Positions 33,437-44,860 of a stretch of 64,000 nucleotides of DNA are shown piece after piece. Source of the stretch: Owenia fusiformis (taxonomy: Eukaryota; Annelida; Polychaeta; Sabellida; Oweniidae). The position numbers and the translations under genes were made by a program. The stretch is from assembly GCA_903813345.2 (NCBI GenBank), contig CAIIXF020000001.1, positions 46,515,885 through 46,579,884 of the forward strand, written 5' to 3'. The notes below the pieces were generated by a model. The model searched no databases. It saw nothing but the letters and a program-made list of their open reading frames with translations, and was not told where the DNA came from. The first letter of the stretch is position 1, and each line of letters starts with the position of its first letter.

Positions 33437-36069
33437 ACATATGAAAAACATCTTCCTATGTGGTGACTTCAACTTACCAGACATCGATTGGGAGGATGGA
33501 ACTATAAGGCCTAATTCTCAATATTCTAATGATCTTAATGAGAAGATGATTACAATAACTGATGATCATGGCCTAACCCAATTAGTCAAGGAACCAACTA
33601 GACAAAATAACATCCTTGACTTAGTATTCACTACATGCCCAAACCTCGCAGAAAGAATCTCGGTGGTTCCGGGCATGAGTGATAACGAGGCAGTCCTATG
33701 TGATATAAACCTAAAAATGAAAATTCAGAAAAAGAAGCCTCGTAAGGTCCACATATACAAGCGGGCAGAATGGACTGGACTTAAAGAGACTCTACGATCT
33801 AAGTTCAGCGAATTCAAAGAGAACTGTGAAAGTAGATCAGTTGAAGACAACTGGTCCTCCTTCAAATCTACATTAATATCGTCAATCAATGAGCATATTC
33901 CAAGTAAAACTCTAAGTGGGAAATTCAAAGTACCCTGGATTACCACCAGGATACTGAGAATGATCCGACAGAAACAAAGACGATATAATGTTGCCAAACG
34001 TTCAAATGAACCTCATCATTGGCATAAATACAAATCACTACGGAAATTAATCCATAGTGAAATTCGTAAAGAACATCAGCGCTACATCAACGATCTGCTT
34101 GACATTGATGAAAACGAAATCATAAATGAGAATGTTCAGCACAAAGGCATTACCAAACGCTTCTGGAGCTATATAAAGTCTAAACGCAAAGATGCATCAG
34201 GTATCAGCGTGCTGCGTAACAAAGATGGCGACGAAATAACAGACGCCGCCCAGAAAGCAAACATCCTCAATGACCAATACAATTCTGTATTCACAGATGA
34301 GGATGCCACTCTACCGACAATGGTACCTAGTCAAATTCCTGAAATGCCAAATATCAAAATTTCGACAAAAGGAATTCACAAATTGCTAACTGGCCTAAAT
34401 CCATCAAAAGCCACTGGACCCGATCTTATTCCGACTAGGGTCCTGAAGGAATGCAGTGACAGCATATCACCATTCCTTCAAATAATTTTTCAACAGTCTA
34501 TCGATGAAGGATTAGTGCCTTTGGACTGGAAACATGCCAATGTTACTGCTATCTACAAAAAGGGACGAAGAGATGAGGCTGTGAATTACAGGCCTGTATC
34601 TCTGACGTCAGTTCCATGTAAAATAATGGAACATATTATATTCCATCATGTTATGGCCCACTTTGACCTCTATGAAATTCTAGTAAAATTCCAACATGGA
34701 TTCAGGTCAAAGCACTGATGTGAAACACAACTTGTCAATACAATAGAGAATATAGCTCGGGCCCTCGACAACAATAAACAAACAGACATGTTGGTATTAG
34801 ACTTTTCCAAAGCGTTTGACACGGTGGCTCACGAACGCCTCTTGCTCAAACTCGACTATTATGGAATTCGCAATAATAACTTGAACTGGTTCAGATCCTG
34901 GCTTGTGGGAAGATCACAACAGGTAGTGCTCGATGGTGAATCAAGTTCAAAAACTCCAGTAAAATCAGGAGTTCCTCAAGGAACAGTTCTTGGACCACTC
35001 TGTTTCCTTGTTTATATCAATGATATGGGCAATAACCTATCATCCTCAGCCAGTCTTAAGCTTTTTGCCGACGACAGCCTTTTATTCATGACAGTCGAAA
35101 GCAAGCAAGATGCATTAACACTACAGGAGAATCTTGATAAACTGGTCTCCTGGGCATCAACATGGCAAATGAAATTCCATCCATCAAAATGCTATGTGCT
35201 GAATATTCACAAAGGTAAATCCCCTATCATGCACAATTACACCATGCTAGGGGAAAACCTTAAGTCGGTAACACACATCCCATACCTAGGAATTGACATC
35301 ACAAATAACTTACGCTGGACTACACATATTCAAACTATTGTATCCAAAGCCAATAAGGTGCTTGGATTTCTCAGGCGCAACCTCCATCAATGCCCTGAAA
35401 AAGTGAAGGCTCAGGCGTATAAGTCACTAGTCCGGCCTAATTTAGAGTATGCCAGCTCGGCATGGGATCCATACCGACAAAAAGATATTGATATGTTGGA
35501 ACAGGTACAGAGAAGAGCAGCCAGGTTTGTAACCAAATGTCACTCAAGGGAACCAGGCTGCGTCACCAAAGCTCTTCAAGACCTACAGTGGGAGCCACTG
35601 AAGGAGCGTCGAGAGGCTGCTAGAGTTTTCCTTTTCTACAAAGGAAAGCAGAACCTAGCAGCCATCGACGTGCCTCCATACTTCCGCCAACAGATCAATA
35701 CCAACACTAGGTTGTATCATCCTTCTAAGTTCATACAACCATCAGCTAGAACGGATGTATACAAATTTAGCTATTTCCCTAGGACAATAGCTAAATGGAA
35801 CACTGTACCTGGTGACATCTTAGACTGTGACAGTCTAAGTAGTTTTAAATCATCATACTATGCCTATGTCAATAACTGCAATTAAATAGGTGTGTTTTAA
35901 TATAGATCTATGTTTTAATGTAAAGGGTCCCCAGTGCACAGCAACAAGCCTGCACTACTGGTAAAAGGGGGTGATGTCAACGCGGTTAGCCTGACAGTCT
36001 CCCCAGGTAAAATGAGTTGTAAACCATAGATCTATTTTTAAATGTTAAGGTTTTAAATCATATTCTATT

Positions 36070-37218
36070 CAAATTCTATCACTGTTAAATTATATATCTG
36101 CTTTATATGGGCTTATTAGCCTTTTGCAGATTATTGACATAGACATAGACAATTCTCCCAAGTTGTAATCGTACAGGCAAATGTATGCGCTCAGTGCAGG
36201 ACCATAGTCCTGGAACGGGATAAACATGTACCTGTGCTCTAATTGAGAAATATAGACCGAAGAGGAAGTGTTATAATATCGACGAATACAGCCCGCAGGC
36301 CTAGACACAGAGGTTGCAGGTGTTGTGCCTAGCCATAAGGGATATATTTGTCATCCCGGTGTTGTTGATATTACACCTGCTGTGTATTTTACAATTCGAA
36401 CATGAAAACTCACCCAGATTTTTCAATTAATCATTTAATAGTCTGCCATTACTATGGCCTGCTGTTATGATGTCACCCATTACTCTTATTACCAGGGGTA
36501 GTGTTGATGAATATACGGGACCTCGAGTGAAATGTTATAGAAGGCATGAATACAGTCATCTTCGAGTTCTCCATGATGAACGACCATGCATCTACTCATG
36601 GAATCTACTCAATCATTTGGGAATCTATGCATATGTTGTACTATGACGTCACATCTGGGAATGGCAAAAATAACAGAAAGTTTTGGTTATTTCATGAGCC
36701 TCAAACCCCCTCATTTCCAAAATGGAGGATGGTACTTGAATGCGAGTATTTTACAGTTCAACTTAAAAATCAATAAAAACCTGGGATGCAGACGGACATA
36801 TGAGCTAGCATTGCATGTTAAGATTAAATGAAATTACATTTATGTTTATTACAACTGTATGTTAACCTCAATAAGAATACTCCAGGTGCCCTATTTAAAA
36901 GCAAATTCAATACAAATAGTGTCTTAAGTTATTTATATTCTATGGCCACACTGTGGCCAGACAGAATATGGTAATATACGATATACATCTTTCACATTTG
37001 CACATTGAGTGCACTAAGGTTATTTCTTCATATTTTTGATAATACAAAATAAAAAAGATCGATTTAAAATATAGATTTGGACATGTTTTTCTTTCCCTAA
37101 AATACAACATCGCTTGCCTATATGCCTAACAGCCTTATATCAGGATATATATGTAATATTCCTTGATAGTTAGAAAATAACTTGGGTAAAATGATTCATC
37201 ATAGATTTTATTTTTCAG
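36070..37218. other. Stretch between the LINE and the AKAP7-like gene
   Basis: No supported coding exon. The first coding exon of the AKAP7-like gene is preceded by a splice acceptor (TTTTTCAG at 37211-37218), so at least one 5' UTR exon and the promoter must lie upstream, either here or beyond the LINE. Two overlapping plus-strand frames at 36546-36831 have no recognisable domain. Confidence 0.45.
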
Positions 37219-37262
37219 ATTTGAGGGGTATACATGGTATATGATGTTTGGCAATTCTCCCA

Positions 37263-40200
37263 ATGGCCCTGAGTGCAGTTACCTGCAAAGTGTTGACACC
37301 CCAAATATGGAGAATAAAGCTGATTTGTACCATAACGTATAATAGGATACATAAAGCTTCTCAAACTATTCTGTCTTCAGAACTATTTTCTACACCAAAA
37401 CATCTGCAAATATATGCACGAAACTTGGTTTATACCATGGATATCACTCCTCCGATTGGAGCATTTGTTTGCCAGCCACTTTCAAAACCTATTCATTCTC
37501 AGAAGACTACTATTACCCAATCAGTGGTCGATAAAGTGACAAAGCCTGTCCATACACAGGAGAACACTGTTGCTCAATTAAAGTTAGTTACAGAACAAGT
37601 TAATGAGACTAACATAAACACCAAAACCTATTTATCAGCAGATCAAATCACTAAATTCAAGAACGATGACAAGGATAAAGCGATTAATGATACAAGTACT
37701 ACTAGATATGCTATGACTGAAATTGACACAGGTGATACATGTACAAGTGAGAAAGTGAAAATAAACAATGATGACACTCCAATAGAAATATTTACTCCAT
37801 TTACTCCAATAATTGTAACAGGACCCCCTGATCCAACCAAAGCTCACCAAATAGGAGCCACCCAATCAACAGATCACCCAGATACAACTATGAAAAGTAT
37901 CAAAAGAAAATTGACAACAGAATGTGATAGAGATAGTTCTGAATATTCTCAATCAACAACAAAGAAAAAAAGCATTTTACCGAAGAGTTTACTTTCTCAA
38001 GTGACATCTTTTATACAGGATAATAAGCAAATTATGGATGCTTCAAAGTTAGATAAAACAACATCTAGAGTAGGAAAGTCTCATATTGAACAAAAAAAGA
38101 AGAAAAAATCTAAAACTAATACCAACGAGAGATTGAATGAGGATGGGTGTGAGGCTCAAGATACAACTGATAATGGTGAAGATGCAAATATTGCTGCAAG
38201 TGAACTTAATCATGATTTGATTGATACTCTTATGTTGAGCAGTAAGTCCACATTTATATAGAAATAGGGTAAAAGGTTGTTGCATTTGCTTTTTATATTC
38301 TACAGTACCTGTACATGTACAAGGGCCGATCAAAAAGTTTCTTACCATCGGCTGTCATTTTTATAATAAGAGGAGTTGGAAGCTACTACCCTGTCTAATG
38401 TAAAAGTTTGAGCATCCAACTCCTCTTATTATAAAATCTAGAGCCAACGGTAAGGAACTTTTTGATCGGCCCTTGTACATATAGAGGCACATCGTAAAGT
38501 CACCTTGAAAGGTTTCTAGGTGTGTCTTCAAATGTTAATGATTATTGAACATACTGAAAAGTTATCAATTGACATTGTTAAAATGTTGATTATAACAAGT
38601 ACCAGTACGATAAATATCAATTGATATAAATTACTTTTTTTTACAGATGAGTCAAAAAAGAATAATCAAGAAAAATCATTGCGCAGAAAAAGAAAGAAGA
38701 AGGATTTTTCGACTGAAATGGCTACGAGACGTCCTAACTACTTCCTGTCACTTCAGATACATAATCCTAAGGTAAATTCTTCATGTCCATAAATGTATTT
38801 GTAAAGTTATCTCGGCAGTTTTAGTATTTTTATTTGCCATACGGTTACCACACACCAAAATATGACATGTTTGAGTGTGTATATATGCAGTCTAATGAAT
38901 TACTAAATTGTTGTGTATGATTAAACCATGCAAATTCAATGCCATTTAGAAATACATGTACAGTGAAAAGTTGGAAGAAGATATTGCTGGAAAAAAACAA
39001 AGGGAGTAAAATTACTCAAAAACAATATATTAGATACAAGGGAAATAATGGTTTTATTTTTTCAGATTCATGAAAAGTGTCGTGAGGTACAAGAAACTGT
39101 GGTAGAGCAGGAGAGGGCTTTAAAGGGTGCACTTGTAGCACTGTCTACACTACACATTACACTGATGGTCATTCAATTGGAGAACAAAGACCAAATTAAA
39201 CGGTAAATGACTTTTGGGATCTGCTCTTTCTTTGAAACCCATTACCCATTTTATAACAATATTTGTAATATTTTGAAACCCAGCACAAAACCAATTTTCC
39301 AAAACCCATCACATCATTTTTTCTTTCTATATGTAACACATTTAATGGATTGTAAATACATACTGTTAGGAGGTGGAGGGGGGGCTTAAGCCTGCTCAAA
39401 TGTATTGGCCTTCGTTCTCCCATCTAGCTCAAAGTGACAAACTCATTGTCTTCTGCTTTTCCCATAACAAAATGTAACATTTTTGCAATTTTTGTTAATT
39501 GAGTCCTCATATTGTAAGACTTATAAAATGCATGCAGGCAGTTTCCTATGGCTTTAAATGGCTGATCCATCTATTGATGTCAGTGGAACAAATTGATTGA
39601 TCCACAATATTTAGAATACATGATTTGGATGATGTCATCCATTTTTTACCATTTTTAGAGCAACCATAGCAATGGACAACTGTCAGAGACTTTTAGCTTC
39701 CACACTTAAAAATCTTGTTACTATTGAAATAGAGGGGATATCTCACTTCCGTAATGCTGTTCTGTATGCTGATATAAAACCTGGTCCAGGGCTAGACATG
39801 TTGCATAAAATTGCAGGTATTTGAAGCATTTTTGTTTTACTCTCCCATTATTTCAATTATCCAAGTTCCAAGTTTGCCAAACATTCTTTAAAAATCATGG
39901 TTTTTCACTATTTTGAGCAATTTTCAAGTGATTTAGGCCATTTTTGAGCCAAAGTTGCCAAAAGTGAATCCCCCTGGAATTTTTTAAAAAGTGAACCCCC
40001 CTTAGCAAATCCTGGCTACGAGCCTGCTGGGTGCAGTCATTTTTAAGTTTTAGATTTCAAGATGGTATATTTCAAGTAATAGTGCATAGATGTAGTCTCC
40101 AACTGTTGGTGTTCAGCAGTTGGTGTTTGGCATTCATTATATCATTAATATCAGTCCGATCATTGACAATAAGTGTGTAAATCTGGGAAAGCACCATTAA

Positions 40201-43153
40201 ATGTTTTGCCTTGGTATTCCTCTAAGCAATATCTGTAACCATGGCAACATATATAGAATTGTTGTTGTAGAGTAGCAAGAAATTGAAACGTCAGGTAGAG
40301 TTAAAAAACATCTTTTACTCTACTTATACTGTTTTGTAACCTACTGCACAGCTGGTGATATATTGTTAATCTCTTGTTTAGTTTATAAGCGTGTCTTCTG
40401 TAGATGCTGTGAAAGAAACATTTCGTCAGGAGGGTATTGAATCTACAGATGATAAGGGACTTACACCTCATCTTACATTGATGAAACTTTCAAAGATGAG
40501 GACAAAAAAAGTGAAAAAGGTAAATAATATAAACAAATTGTTACATAATTCACTGTGGCTTCACCAACTACCACAAACAAATGAAATAACTTTTTTTTTT
40601 TAAAGGATTTGTTCACTTAATGTACCAGATAATCACATATTCCTAATTGGACTAAAACTATTGTGTGAATTATATAAACCCCTCATTATTATCACCACCA
40701 CAAATGGTGACTTATTGTTACAGTGTCCAACCTTTTTGTGGACATGTTCAGCATCTGGTATTCAGCATTTGGAGTTCAGCATCTGTAACAAATGGCAGGT
40801 GGTTACATCTTGCCTGTTAACACCATCCTTGTTGATTTGTAATCTGTGTTGTCTTGTTATATAGATCAAGGCTGAGCTCTATAAGGACTACATAGATGCA
40901 TATTTTGGCGAGGAGACTTTCATATATATCCAGTTGTGTGAAATGAAAAGAGAGGATGACACAGGATACTACATTGTTGAACATGCTGTGCCATTACCTT
41001 ATGTTTCTAGTTGTGAGTAAGTTTTCTTTATTCTTGACTTCAATAGTAGCAGAAATGGCCTTTAACTGGAGAATGAATATCAAATGATAAATAAATGATA
41101 AATGCAAGTTAGATATATTTATAATAATCTGAAAACATAGGATCAAATCCTATGCTAAGGGACTTACACATAAAACTATGTAATTCCAATTCTGAATGAA
41201 CTGCTGAATTTTGATTGGATTATCGCTAATTTAAGGAGTGTATGTGAACCTCACTTTTAAAGAAGCAAAATTCAACTTGTAAAAAGGATGTTTTGTCAAT
41301 TGCGTAGAAAGTTCAATCATAAACATAAAACTTGATACACCAAACAGGCCCGTTGCCAGGATTTCCAAAGGGGGGGTTCAGTTTTCACAAATTTCCAGGG
41401 GGGAGGTTCACATTTGACAATTTTGGCCCAAACATGGCTAAAATCACTTGAGAAGTGCTCAAAATGGTGAAAAACTGCATGAATTTGAAAGAATTTTTGG
41501 CCAGGGGGGGGGGGTTCGGCCGAACCCTGCGAACCCCCCTGACTACGGGCCTGCCACAAGTACCAGGTAATTGAGCAAAGATTTCTTGAATCAGAAAGCA
41601 ATTAAATGTTATGTAAGATCTCATAAGAAATGTTGATGTTGCTGCAATCTGCAATGTAACTTAATTACAGGATTAGCTATTTCTGATGTTTACTTCTGGT
41701 TTTAATTTACAGTTCATTGTATGTTGCACACCTATGCTACCCTTTTCAAAAGTTTGATCTTTTTTCTTGAAAATTGAGCTTTGTATACGACACTCTTTGA
41801 ATAAGATATAATGTTTTGATCTAGCTTCCCAATGGGAATAGCAGATACAGATATTCCTTCATAAGTAGCTGGTATTTATTTAATACTCAAACTCCAACAG
41901 CTACCTATTAAGGGTCATTAGAATCTCAAGATCATTAAGTTAAGCACCAAAACTGTAACATTAATCAGAGGGTTGTTACTAGCTTCTAGGCTTAAGGGTA
42001 TTTGCGAACATACGTAGCGGGAGTTTCATTCAGCTTTGAACCAGTACTAGTACTCAATATTTGAGGTACAGTATAGTGAATACTGTCAAGTCAACTTTAA
42101 AGTTTGAAAATATAGTTTTGAGTACTTTACATCAAACAACAAACCTCAATGCACATAAGGATAAGAGTAATCTGGGACCAGGATCAATAAACCATGATTG
42201 GATTGTAAATAGTAAAAAATAACACTGGATTGTCAAAACTCACACCATTTGATTAAAAGCTCTTTCATCATTTATTTGTTCAAATATGGAGAACACGTTT
42301 GATTGCATCAATGAAGGTATACATTTCATGTATTTTTTTAGTGTAGTATGTTCACTACTATAAAGGGTTGAGTGTAATTTAGAACTGAATAAATATTTAA
42401 GTTGTGGTATTTTGGCCCTTGGCAAGTGTCAAATTAACATTTGCCTTATGTACGTAAGTTGATGTGTAGCATATCTACAGGTCCATAGGGATATTTCAAA
42501 TAATATAGAGAATGACAGGTATTTTAAACTTATCATCAATAATAATCTTAAAGTTAAGAATTGACTAATTATTATTAGATACATGTATATGCCCTTAAGA
42601 GTGTACATTTGGTTTTAATAGTCAAACAATTTAGATATTCAGATTACTGTATTTGGTATATGCATGTATGAAAAATATGTATATTTTGAATTTTAAAACT
42701 TAATTTCAAATGACTATCAGATTGATCAGTGTATCATTTTATTTCTAGTGTATGTAAGTAAATAAATTAAATGAATTAATAAACATTGAGTGGGGATATT
42801 TTCCAGTGGACTTCTACAACTTTTTGTCTCCTAATTTAAAAAAAAAAATCAGTTATGTTTTTCAGAAAAAATGTCTCAAAATTAGGTTTGGCCAATTGTA
42901 CATGTACTGTGTGAATATTAAACCATGTACTTGTAATGATATTACTATGGTTGCAGGCTCTAATAAGAAGATGGAGACTACAGCATCCCACTGTGAAGAA
43001 TCATTGGTAGCACGATTCATGAAAAACAAAACATTTGTAGTCAAAGTGGACAATATATTGGAATTTAAAGATGTCACAAAATCTCTAGACACTATAGCAA
43101 ATAAAGCTGAAACTGAACTGCTGAAAGATACAGATATTGGAAAGAAACACTGA
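37263..43153 (+). CDS. AKAP7-like 2H phosphoesterase (seven coding exons)
   Basis: Coding exons: 37263-38241, 38647-38771, 39066-39202, 39659-39816, 40404-40519, 40865-41012 and 42957-43153. All introns are GT-AG, the phases close exactly, and the product has 619 residues. The ATG at 37263 is chosen because an in-frame TGA stands at 37242. Exon 1 encodes a long Lys/Thr/Ser-rich region without known domains; exon 2 carries a basic RRKRKKK cluster, a likely nuclear signal. RRPNYFLSLQI then opens the AKAP7 2H phosphoesterase domain, with its two H-x-T motifs HIT (39153-39161) and HLT (40469-40477), the catalytic pair of this fold, and TPHLTLMKLSKM, IKAELYKDY and GYYIVEHAVPLP as in vertebrate AKAP7. 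Mammalian AKAP7 long forms anchor PKA, and their central domain can cleave 2',5'-oligoadenylates. The final exon lacks a clear amphipathic RII-binding helix, so PKA anchoring is unproven. Human long isoforms are roughly 350 residues; the extra length is exon 1. Confidence 0.88.
38320..38475. mobile_element. 156-bp mariner-type palindromic MITE in intron 1 of the AKAP7-like gene
   Basis: The two halves are near-perfect inverted copies, starting CAAGGGCCGATCAAAAAGTT and continuing for about 68 bp. TA flanks both ends (38318-38319 and 38476-38477), the duplication made by Tc1/mariner elements, and GATCAAAAAGT suits mariner termini. It has no coding capacity. Transcription through the intron would make a long RNA hairpin. 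Confidence 0.88.
39901..40027. mobile_element. Half copy of the G-run MITE family in intron 4 of the AKAP7-like gene
   Basis: This segment (TTTTTCACTATTTTGAGCAA ... CCCCCTGG ... AATCCTGGCTACGAGCCTG) matches, in reverse complement, the left part of the element at 41345-41553: the same order of GAGCA, AAGTGATTT, AGCCA, two C-rich GAACC phrases and the CCTGGC-x-ACG-x-GCCTG terminus. The other end is missing. Confidence 0.65.
41345..41553. mobile_element. 209-bp G-run MITE in intron 6 of the AKAP7-like gene
   Basis: Inverted termini CAGGCCCGTTGCCAGG and CAGGCCCGTAGTCAGG (right end, reverse complement) bound a segment with long G runs at both ends and a GGGGTTC phrase. Partial relatives lie at 39901-40027 and about 14.70 kb, so it is a dispersed family. 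The duplicated target is not clear (CCAAA against CCACA). Minus-strand frames here are chance. Confidence 0.72.
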
Positions 43154-43565
43154 CACAAATGGAAGAAAAAGTCCTAAATATTTTATGTTATTTACTATTT
43201 ACAGAATATCGTAGAACTTATACTCTCATACATTGGATATGTACCCAGGGATAGATATGAGAGTCACGCTGATTCAGAAAAATCATTACATGGATACATT
43301 TTTCTTTAAATCCATGGAAAAACATAATATTATTGCATGTTCATTTATAGTACTGATCTTAATATATTGACTAAGGTCAGCTTAATAGAATGATTCTTAA
43401 AGCTGTATAGCTTAATCTGATGCAATAGTCACCTGACTTTGACCACATATCCATGGTGGATTTTACACCTTATATAATATAAGCTACAATGTCTGGTACG
43501 TTCCTTTTAAAACATTGAACTTAAAAAATTGTACATACTAGTAGTATTAAAAATCTGTTTTGAAA

Positions 43566-43571
43566 AATAAA
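43566..43571 (+). promoter_or_regulatory. Candidate poly(A) signal of the AKAP7-like gene
   Basis: AATAAA lies about 410 bases after the TGA stop at 43151-43153, the first such hexamer on the plus strand that I noticed. The distance is plausible for an animal 3' UTR; nothing else confirms it. Confidence 0.35.
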
Positions 43572-44039
43572 TAATGAAGTGTTTAAATTAAATTATAAAT
43601 TGTTAAGACTAATATTTAATCATTAATATCATTTGAGAACTGTTTATAATACACAGGGTGCGATAGAATGCTATTGATTGGAGCATGACATTTTACTACG
43701 AAATAGCAATAATTTAGCACAATTCATTTTTGACCTTGAAATATACTTTAATTTTGACAAAATACAGTACTTCATGCAATGTCAATTTCATTCATAATTT
43801 TGTAGGAATTCTGTTGGAACCCAGTCCTGATCAAATATGAAGTAATTGAAAATGGCGCAGACCTCCTTTACTCCAAAAGATCGTTTTTATGTCACAACCT
43901 GAAAGCAGTGACATACATGTATTGTTATTAATTTCATTTTTGTGGTGCCAATTGGCATCTGGCTGTTGGTGGTTGGTGTTTGGCGTCTGTAAAAAATCTT
44001 ACAACTTCCAAGAAATGAACGAAGTTTGGTAGGGATATA

Positions 44040-44095
44040 GTGAAGCCGTCTGTCTGTCTGTCTATCTGTCTGTCCATCCGTCCATCCGGAAGATA
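44040..44095. repeat. Tetranucleotide TCTG / TCCA tract
   Basis: A run of TCTG with TCTA interruptions passes into TCCATCCG. It follows AACGAAGTTTGGTAGGGATATAGTG, which resembles the phrase before a similar tract at about 21.43 kb, so the tract is part of a dispersed repeat, not a free microsatellite. Confidence 0.7.
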
Positions 44096-44507
44096 ACTTG
44101 AATACTAGTCAAAGGATTTTCTTTATATTTGGTGGAAAGATGTTTATTGGTGAATAGTTTAACGCCCAAATTTTTTTTTCAAGATGGTCGCTTTAAAAAT
44201 TGCAGGAATTTCTCACAAAAAATCTTATGTTTTTCATTTTAAACCAAAGTAATAAATATTATTTGAAATGTTTTTGAAGTATAGCTTTTTTATTCCCAAA
44301 TGAAAGGCAATTTAAGGTGCCATGATACTAAACAGGAAATGACGAAACAGGAAGTGACAAAAAATTCTGCATTTTTAGACATTTTTTGAACAAAGATAAC
44401 AGAGTTCTCTTTAGACCTCCAGTCAATTTAACTATTTCCACATATCATTTACATGACCAGGATCACAATGTGCATGGTCAGAATGACCCTTAACATGATG
44501 AAATAAC

Positions 44508-44860
44508 CTTTTCAGCCCTTTGAAATTCGCGACTGAAAAATAGCTAAAAGTAGGAGCTAGGGAAGGTCACTGAACAGAATCTTTTGAATTTTTCAGAAAA
44601 TTTGCCCAATATAATGCTCTAACTGATACATTCTTTGAAATTTTAGAAAATTGTCTGAAACAAAAATGGCGGTCATAAAAAGGAAAATAGATCGCTTTTC
44701 AAATCAGTTTTTTTCATTTTTTTTCAAAGATGGTATCATTTAGAGCAATATATTGGGTACATTTTCTGAAAAATTCAAAAGATTCTGTTCAGTGACCTTT
44801 CCTAGCTCATACCTTTAGCTATTTTTCAGTCGCATTTTCAGAGGGCTGAAAAGGTTATTT
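44508..44860. repeat. 353-bp palindrome with arms of about 135 bp
   Basis: The arms 44508-44640 and 44722-44860 are inverted copies (AACCTTTTCAGCCC, GCTAGGGAAGGTCACTGAAC, AGAATCTTTTGAATTTTTCA and so on), with a loop containing ATGGCGG and AAATAGATCGC. No duplicated target was found. It abuts the left terminus of the TATACCGA element. Confidence 0.75.

Larger units (their letters stand above)
31161..35885 (+). pseudogene. LINE ORF: 2A-like leader, PHD finger, endonuclease, reverse transcriptase (disabled)
   Basis: The ATG at 31161 is chosen; the frame is also open just upstream but without an ATG. After a hydrophobic start comes a second hydrophobic run, then GDIHPNPGP (31368-31394), a 2A-like motif. 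A PHD-type Cys4-His-Cys3 finger follows (about 31405-31570: CGMC, CDEC, H-x2-C, CPGC). The endonuclease is recognisable by INFRSL, GCETHLD and, after the insertion, CGDFNLPD; its usual SDH motif reads SDN (33678-33686). The reverse transcriptase has VNYRPVSLTSVPCK, DFSKAFDTV, SGVPQGTVLGP and FADD (35064-35075). All three open pieces share one frame. Defects: the 1,300-bp insertion at 32137, the SDN change and a TGA at 34716-34718 in the GFRSKH region before the catalytic FADD. Without the insertion the ORF would be about 1,140 codons, a normal length. Confidence 0.92.
31020..36060 (+). mobile_element. CR1-like APE-type LINE, nearly full length, interrupted
   Basis: The element has a single long ORF (31161-35885) once a 1,300-bp insertion and its duplicated target are discounted, followed by a 3' region (to about 36.06 kb) with GTAAAGGGTCCCCAGTGC and a CTCCCCAGGTAAAATGAG segment. 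Both outer ends are estimates, since no target duplication was recognised. Order of domains (PHD finger, apurinic-type endonuclease, reverse transcriptase, C-terminal region with an EQVQRRAARF motif) places it in the CR1 group of non-LTR retrotransposons by general resemblance; the exact clade needs a tree. It lies about 1.2 kb upstream of the AKAP7-like gene in the same orientation. Confidence 0.85.

Noticed and set aside
33441-34718. The two plus-strand frames 33441-34718 and 34788-35885 as separate genes
   Set aside because: They share one frame with each other and with 31161-32136, are separated only by one stop codon and the inserted transposon, and encode consecutive parts of one LINE protein.
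42806-42956. Upstream part of the open frame leading into the last AKAP7-like exon
   Set aside because: The acceptor TTGCAG at 42951-42956 fits the phase of the previous exon exactly; the earlier codons are intron sequence that happens to be open.
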